From Ahaetulla prasina (Eukaryota; Chordata; Lepidosauria; Squamata; Colubridae): 64,000 nt of DNA. Below, piece after piece: positions 58,553 through 64,000 of this stretch. Below the pieces are notes generated by a model. The model saw only the letters and a list, made by a program, of their open reading frames with translations, did no database searches and had not been told where the DNA came from. Each line of letters begins with the position of its first letter. Position 1 is the stretch's first letter. A program made the translations under genes and the position numbers. The stretch covers positions 52,835,409 through 52,899,408 of the forward strand of contig NC_080546.1 in NCBI RefSeq assembly GCF_028640845.1, written 5' to 3'.

Positions 58553-59392
58553 CAGTACTATGGAACAATGTTTATAGAGTATTTGGCTTATAATATGTAA
58601 GTAATTATATATACCATGTGCTGCATCTGAAAAATCATACTAATCAAGCAATCAAAAAATACAAGAATACCACTTTAATTTTTCAAAATTAAGGGATCAT
58701 GAATAGAGAAAGATCTATGATACAAATTCTTTTTAGTCCCATAGAATATTGGAAATTGGATGCTTGCTTGCTCACATGCAATAAATGAATAAATAAACAA
58801 TGTTCTCTAATCATGGTCCTTTCTGCTTTCTGGAAATGTAAATAGATGCAGCTGTTTGTTTTTAGCTAACTAAAGGAGAAATAGATTTTTTCCATTCCAT
58901 GGAACTGTTTTGTATCAGAAAAACAAGCTGCAATGATATAGCTTGTGTTGGTTGTAGGAGCAGTTGAATGGGGGAGGGGGAGTTAATGCTCTAAAAGCTT
59001 GTCTTAAATTCTCCTATCTTCTGTGTACAATGCAGCTTCAAAAGATGTGGCAATTAAAATTAGATATGGGCTATCAACCCTGCCAGTTAGAATCATGCAG
59101 ATAAACAAGTGTAAGCAGTTGCGCCATTCATCTTAGAGTTTAGGAAGACATTTTTGTGTTTAAATAATCAGAAGTGGTTGGTGATGTGCAATTCTTCATA
59201 GTATAGCTATGCACTAGGCATTGCAGCTTTGTAGAAGAGTGACCATATTTTCAGTATATTACTAACAATCCAATATGTGAATTGTTTTGCATAGGGCTTG
59301 TCTTAAGAATTCTGATATTTTTTTTCTTTCCTTTAAAAATCAGTTCGTATCACTCATATAAACGGAAGTGTTTACATGTTTTATATCAGTAT
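58553..59392. other. Nothing recognised
   Basis: AT-rich sequence without recognisable features. Confidence 0.45.
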
Positions 59393-60128
59393 CATAACAT
59401 AACATAATAACAGAGTTGGATGGGACCTTGGAGGTCTTCTAGCCCAACCCCCTGCCCAGGCAGGAAACCCTACACCATTTCAGACAAATAGTTATCCAAT
59501 ATTTTCTTAAAAATTTCCAGTGTTGGAGCATTCACAACTTCTGGAGGCAAGTTATTCCACTGATAGATTGTTCTAACTGTCAGGAAATTTCTCCTTAGTT
59601 CTAAGTTGCTTCTCTCCTTGATTAGTTTCCACCCATTGCTTCTTGTCCTCCTTCAGGTGCTTTGGAGTATAGCTTGACTCCCTCTTCTTTGTGGCAGCCC
59701 CTGAGATATTGGAATACTGCTATCATGTCTCCCCTAATCCTTCTTTTTATTAAACTAGAGATACCCAGTTCCTGCAACCATTCTTCATATGTTTTAGCCT
59801 CCAGTCCTCTAATCATCTTTGTTGCTCTTCTCTGCACTCTTTCTAGAGTCTCAGTATCTTTTTTACATCGTTGCGACCAAAACTGAATGCAGTATTCCAA
59901 GTGTGGCCTTACCAAGGCATTATAAAGTGGTATTAACACTTCACGTGATCTTGATTCTATCCCTCTGTTTATGCAGCCCAGAACTGTGTTGGCTTTTTTG
60001 GCAGCTGCTGCACACTGCTGGCTCATATCTAAATGGTTGTCCACTAGGACTCCCAGATCCCTCTCACAGTTACTACTAATGAGCAAGGTACCACATGTAC
60101 CTGTGCATTTTGTTTTTTTTGCCCCCCA
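59393..60128 (-). mobile_element. CR1 LINE, 3' end
   Basis: The minus strand codes the conserved CR1 RT C-terminal region ([51 protein letters not shown]). The 3' UTR includes the reverse of ggaggtcttctagcccaacc and ends in a ttatgttatg terminus. It is 5'-truncated and frameshifted near its C terminus. Confidence 0.95.
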
Positions 60129-61454
60129 AAAAAAATTCAATTGAGCTGAGATTGTGCCCCTGTGAAAAAGGGGCTATCGAAACTACAACTCACACCCCAG
60201 TATACTGTACCTTCTATAAGGACTCATGGACCCACTTCATAAGATCTCACCTGATAAAATACTAGTCTTTTTAATGTACAATTGCTGTTATCAGTTCAGT
60301 GCGATTTAATTTCTTTGAATGTGGCTAAATTTTGTTAAATTTAGTAGTAGAATTACGCAGACTTTGACTGCCCACTGACAACCCATCACTAATTGTAAAT
60401 CTTCTCTCTTTCTTTCTTTTTTCAATGCTTTTTATTTGTAATGCTGTGTGACCATAATAAAAATTATAACAGTTATTAATAATATTTCTATTTACAGGGA
60501 AACCTCTTCTACATTTCCTCTCATATCCTAATAATCATATGTAATGCTAAATACTAGATGTCTGTGCCAGACATCTAGTATTTAGATGTACTGGGAAAAG
60601 AGTGGGTGTTGTATCGACTCAGGATGCATTTTAATGGAATTGTATCATCTGACTGTATGTATTCAGAGCTTTGGGAAATGGGATAGGTAATGCACTAAGC
60701 CTCAAGGTGATTTATTTAGCTCATACTTAGTAAATCTTAGTAGACCTAAGTATGGGTTATTCCTGAATATGTTGTTTGAATCCAGCCAATAATATTTATT
60801 TAATACAGTAGATAATTAAGCCATGGCTTGTAGAGGGCATGAACCCAGTTGTTAAGTTCCCTAATTCTACATTCTTACTTTTCTTTCTTGGCATTTGCCA
60901 ACAAGTGTCATTTATTCATTAGGATTTGAAGCTAGCTCAAGGTAACATAAAACTTTCTCTTATTCTTTTTGAGGATAGTAGAGTAAAATTAAGCCAACTA
61001 TTTAATTTCAGGAAAATGAATTGCCATTGATATTTAATCATTTTTAAAACACCACTTTGGCAAGCTTATAATATGAATTCTGTGAATTATATATATTTTA
61101 CAGACATCTGTATACATGATTTGCAAAGTTTGATTGCCAATCCCTTAACGTGAGGACATAGCTACAGTAAATAATTGTATTTCGGTATTATTACATCTAG
61201 CATCCTGATCATTTCTGCTTTTTTTCCATTCTGAAGATAACTTATTTTGTTGCTCATTTTATATCTTAATCTTGTACAACTGTGATATACATTTATTCCA
61301 CTGGATGGCACTGAAGGAAACTGGATCACATATATACATAACACTGTTGAAGGTGAATTCAGGGGTTACACTTCATTTACGGTGCTGCTCAACTACCAGG
61401 AAAATACATCTGAAGTGTACTTCTGCTAGATTTGTAATAATAAATATTGACATC
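60129..61454. other. Nothing recognised except a perfect hairpin
   Basis: No gene or repeat is recognised. See 60547-60585 for an 18-bp palindrome. Confidence 0.5.
60547..60585. repeat. Perfect 18-bp inverted repeat, 3-nt loop
   Basis: ctaaatactagatgtctg (60547-60564) and cagacatctagtatttag (60568-60585) are exact reverse complements. Confidence 0.95.
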
Positions 61455-61690
61455 ATCATCAATCAACTTGATTCCTGGTGACTTAATGGATGTATCCATG
61501 CAATTTTCCTGGCATCAGGATAGCATGGCTTGCTATTGTCTTTTTCTGAGAGGCTCTTAGGTCTTCCCCGTGTTCCCTACAGGCTGGTATCCCCTGACAG
61601 TCTCCCATTCACCTATTAACCAGGAAGACTCTATTTAGCTTTCAGTCCCAGAAAGGTCAGCTGGGGCTGCCCCCTGCTGTCTGAAGAATA
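61455..61690 (-). mobile_element. 5S rRNA-derived SINE
   Basis: On the minus strand 61660-61570 reads like the 3' half of 5S rRNA (tagc...ctggttaataggtga, atgggagactg, gggataccagcc), including the internal promoter region. The rest carries a tail of the Bov-B-related type (aaaattgcatggatacatcc ... accaggaatc). 5S-headed SINEs are known in vertebrates including squamates. Confidence 0.7.
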
Positions 61691-62347
61691 GGAGTATGAA
61701 TTGTGGTTTCCAGTATATCAATGTATACATACTATATGAGAATTAGTTCAGGCTGGATTCATATTTAACATTTTATAGCATATGTGTAATATGGTTTAAT
61801 CATTGTAGGCTACTTTGTAAGATCTTACATCTTCCAAAACAGTAGCATTCATTCTAAAATACATATTATATTTGTAATGGGATGCTGTATAAAATAACAG
61901 CAACATAATGAGTTATTTCTTTTCCTGCTGAAGCAGCAAGGAATTCTTCCTCTGTGCCACTGTAGGAGAAGGCATGCAAAGTTTTTTCCTTAGCTTTGCC
62001 ATTGTAATCCAGGCAACCCTTCACCAAGACTGAGAAAATACCTAAAGTTCAGAAAATGACACAAATTGCTAACACTACTATTTCCCCCAGATTATCAGAG
62101 GTGCCTTATTTCCCCTATGCTTCTAAGCCCCTGATCTATTAATTGACTGAGCTTTTTCAATACAAGTAGCAGAGGCCCAGCACTTGGCATGACTTACCTG
62201 ATGGGAGAAAAACATCCCACTCCAAAAGGAATTGATTAGGGAGAAAAATCAACTGTACACAAACACCGCCGCCCTTAAAACCCTGTAAAAATATAGGCCA
62301 GTTTCACTAGTGGGCAAATTTGGGACATTAAGAGCTGTGATGGAGAA
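61691..62347. other. Nothing recognised
   Basis: No recognisable gene or repeat. Confidence 0.45.
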
Positions 62348-62387
62348 GAGCCATGGTGGCACAGTGGTTACAATGCAGTATTATAGG
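62348..62387 (+). mobile_element. Truncated SINE head
   Basis: agccatggtggcacagtggt followed by tacaatgcagtattata matches the tRNA-like 5' end of the squamate SINEs (A box region), cut off before the B box. Confidence 0.6.
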
Positions 62388-62389
62388 CT

Positions 62390-63366
62390 AATTACAGACA
62401 CGGCAGTGGTGGGTCTTATCGGGACAACAATGCTTATAGGAAAGAGGTGAAGGCTGTGGTGGACTGGTGCAATAAAAGTAACCTGGTTCTAAATGCTAAT
62501 AAAACAGAGATCATTGAAGATTTTAGAAAGAGCCGGCATGATCATACTCTACTCAGTATCAAGGATGCAGCTGTAGAATTGGTCAACAGTATTAAGTATC
62601 TGGAGTGCAGATAATTAACAATGTGAGCTGGTCTCATCCTTAGTGAAACGTGCAAACCAGCGTATGCATCTGCATTGGGTGAGGAGAGCACAACTTTCTC
62701 CTTCTATCCTGGCCACAATTGAGAGCATTTTAACAAACTGCATCACTGCTTGGTTTGGTGGCTGCAGTGCCTCAGAGAGAAAGTCCATTCAGAGAGTTGT
62801 GAGGACCAGTGGTGGGTTGGTACCAGTTTGCCCCGGATTGGGTGAACCGGTAGCAGCGGCAGCGGGAGGCTCCACTCACCCACCTGGACGTCTCTGCCCA
62901 TGTGCAGAAGGGTTGTGCATGTGCATGCAGCAAATCGGTAGCGAACGAAATTGAAACCCACTACTGGTGAGGACAGCTGAGAAGATTATAGGAATCTTCC
63001 TCACTTCCAGGATACTGCTTATAAGCGCTATGTGCTTAGAGCTCAAAGCATTGTTAGAGCCCACACACGCACTTCATGGTCTGTTTCTGTTGCTCCGCTC
63101 TGGGAGGAAGTTTTGAAATATCTCTAGAAGGACTACAAGATTCTGTAACAGCTTTGTTTCCTATGCCATCTGTCTGGAAAACTCGCCAGATTTGCTTCTC
63201 TCGCCATGTACATATATACATCCAAACTAAACTGTGTTGTTTCTCCGTGTCATGTTTATGTAGTGTTATTAGAGGTGGAGACCCTGTGAGAGCTGTATAT
63301 AACGAAATTTCATTTTAATGTATGTCGATTAGTGTACGTTCAAAGTGACAATAAAGTTATTCTAAG
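62390..63366 (+). mobile_element. LINE 3' part (same family as 18505), with a MITE inserted
   Basis: It codes VDWCNKSNLVLNANKTEII, then ILATIESILTNCITAWFGGC and ERKSIQRVV, then a 3' UTR ending agtgacaataaagttattct. The ORF has stops and is interrupted at 62807-62974. Confidence 0.8.
62799..62974. mobile_element. hAT MITE with 8-bp target duplication, nested in a LINE
   Basis: The element 62807-62966 runs from cagtggtgggttgg to gaaacccactactg. gtgaggac flanks it exactly (62799-62806, 62967-62974). Confidence 0.93.
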
Positions 63367-63377
63367 TTTAAATTCTA

Positions 63378-63577
63378 AGTCTAATTCTGCAAACTGCTGG
63401 CTGCCTGCAATTTGGCAGTTTGAATATCACCAGTCTCAAGGTTTACTCAGTCTTCTATCCTTCCAAGGTCGGTAAAATAAGGATCCAGATTGTTGGAGAC
63501 AATATGCTGATTCTATAAACCGCTTAGGGCTGTACAGCACTGCGAAGCGGTATAAAAAAGTCTAAGTGCTATTAAGG
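63378..63577 (+). mobile_element. tRNA-derived squamate SINE
   Basis: The head has a B box-like ggcagtttgaatatcacc, the body gatccagattgttggagaca and the tail aaaccgcttagggctgtaca ... gcggtataaaaaagtctaag. Confidence 0.85.
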
Positions 63578-64000
63578 GATCCATGTCCTTGGCTTTGCTG
63601 TTTTCAAGAATACTTTCAAATGCCTTCTCATGGAAGCATGAAGAAAATTTATTACCATTTGTCAGGCTACCTCCGACTATAAATAGGAAAGAATTCACCT
63701 TGACTTCATTTGGAATGAAAACAAGTACTTTTACTTTTACAGTCTTGATAGCAGCCAAGCAAAGCTGGAACTGAGACAAAATATGGCTAACATATCATAT
63801 CCCCCCAATTGTCCCTCCTCCTCCAGGAGGTCAGGCTGGTCTGGTCCAATGCCAACTCCTTCACGGCCCCTCGTGGTAATCTTCTTCCACAGGTCTCTGG
63901 ATGTCAGTCAACTTAGGAATGAAGTGTCGGTTAGAAAAGCGCGCGCTGATAACACTCAGTAGTTAATCATCCCTCCCCCCTGTTATGTCAGCCGACACTC
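63578..64000. other. Unassigned; possible LTR start at the window end
   Basis: The last 20 bases start tgttatgtcagcc after a C/T-rich run, which resembles the first bases of a gypsy LTR. Too little is present to say. Confidence 0.25.

Noticed and set aside
63513..63779. 88-codon minus-strand frame
   Set aside because: It overlaps the end of a SINE and no protein family is recognisable.

Overview
The window looks like squamate reptile chromosomal DNA, quite possibly snake. It is AT-rich and intron-rich, with two CpG-rich promoters. Its interspersed repeats are typical of squamates: a Penelope-like element, CR1 and CR1/L2-like LINEs, tRNA-derived SINEs, a 5S-derived SINE, several hAT-type MITE families, a dead Tc1/mariner copy and a Ty3/gypsy fragment. 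Species cannot be fixed from sequence alone. Nothing bacterial or plasmid-like is present.

Three host protein-coding genes are supported. (1) 374-31284 (+): 21 consecutive exons, all phase-consistent, coding the last 1406 residues of a NACHT plus WD40-repeat protein (NWD1/NWD2-like, STAND-class NTPase). Its 5' end lies outside the window. (2) 36459-40181 (-): ING2, two coding exons, 304 residues, with a C-terminal PHD finger. (3) 47636-51125 (-): CDKN2AIP (CARF), three coding exons, 465 residues, with an XRN2-binding domain at the N terminus and a double-stranded-RNA-binding-like domain at the C terminus. CDKN2AIP and ING2 are also adjacent in human 4q35 (from memory). The NACHT-WD gene converges on ING2.

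Layout. 1-31.4 kb is the NACHT-WD gene; its 6.8 kb intron at 20265-27041 holds two head-to-head Penelope copies, a MITE and a Tc1 relic. 31.4-36.4 kb is repeats plus the probable ING2 3' UTR. 36.4-41.9 kb is ING2 with its CpG-rich 5' flank. 42-47.6 kb is mostly featureless. 47.6-51.1 kb is CDKN2AIP. 51.2-54.4 kb is a 1.5 kb tandem duplication containing the CDKN2AIP 5' flank and part of a LINE. 54.4-64 kb is a repeat graveyard (gypsy fragment with a duplicated integrase segment, hAT MITEs, CR1, 5S SINE, LINE fragments).

The most noteworthy items are the hammerhead-like cores in the Penelope termini, the duplicated CDKN2AIP promoter with a readable insertion chronology, a 494-bp palindromic element with an internal Pol III-like box and a 14-bp target-site duplication, a 36-bp coding minisatellite in CDKN2AIP, and the NACHT-WD gene next to ING2.
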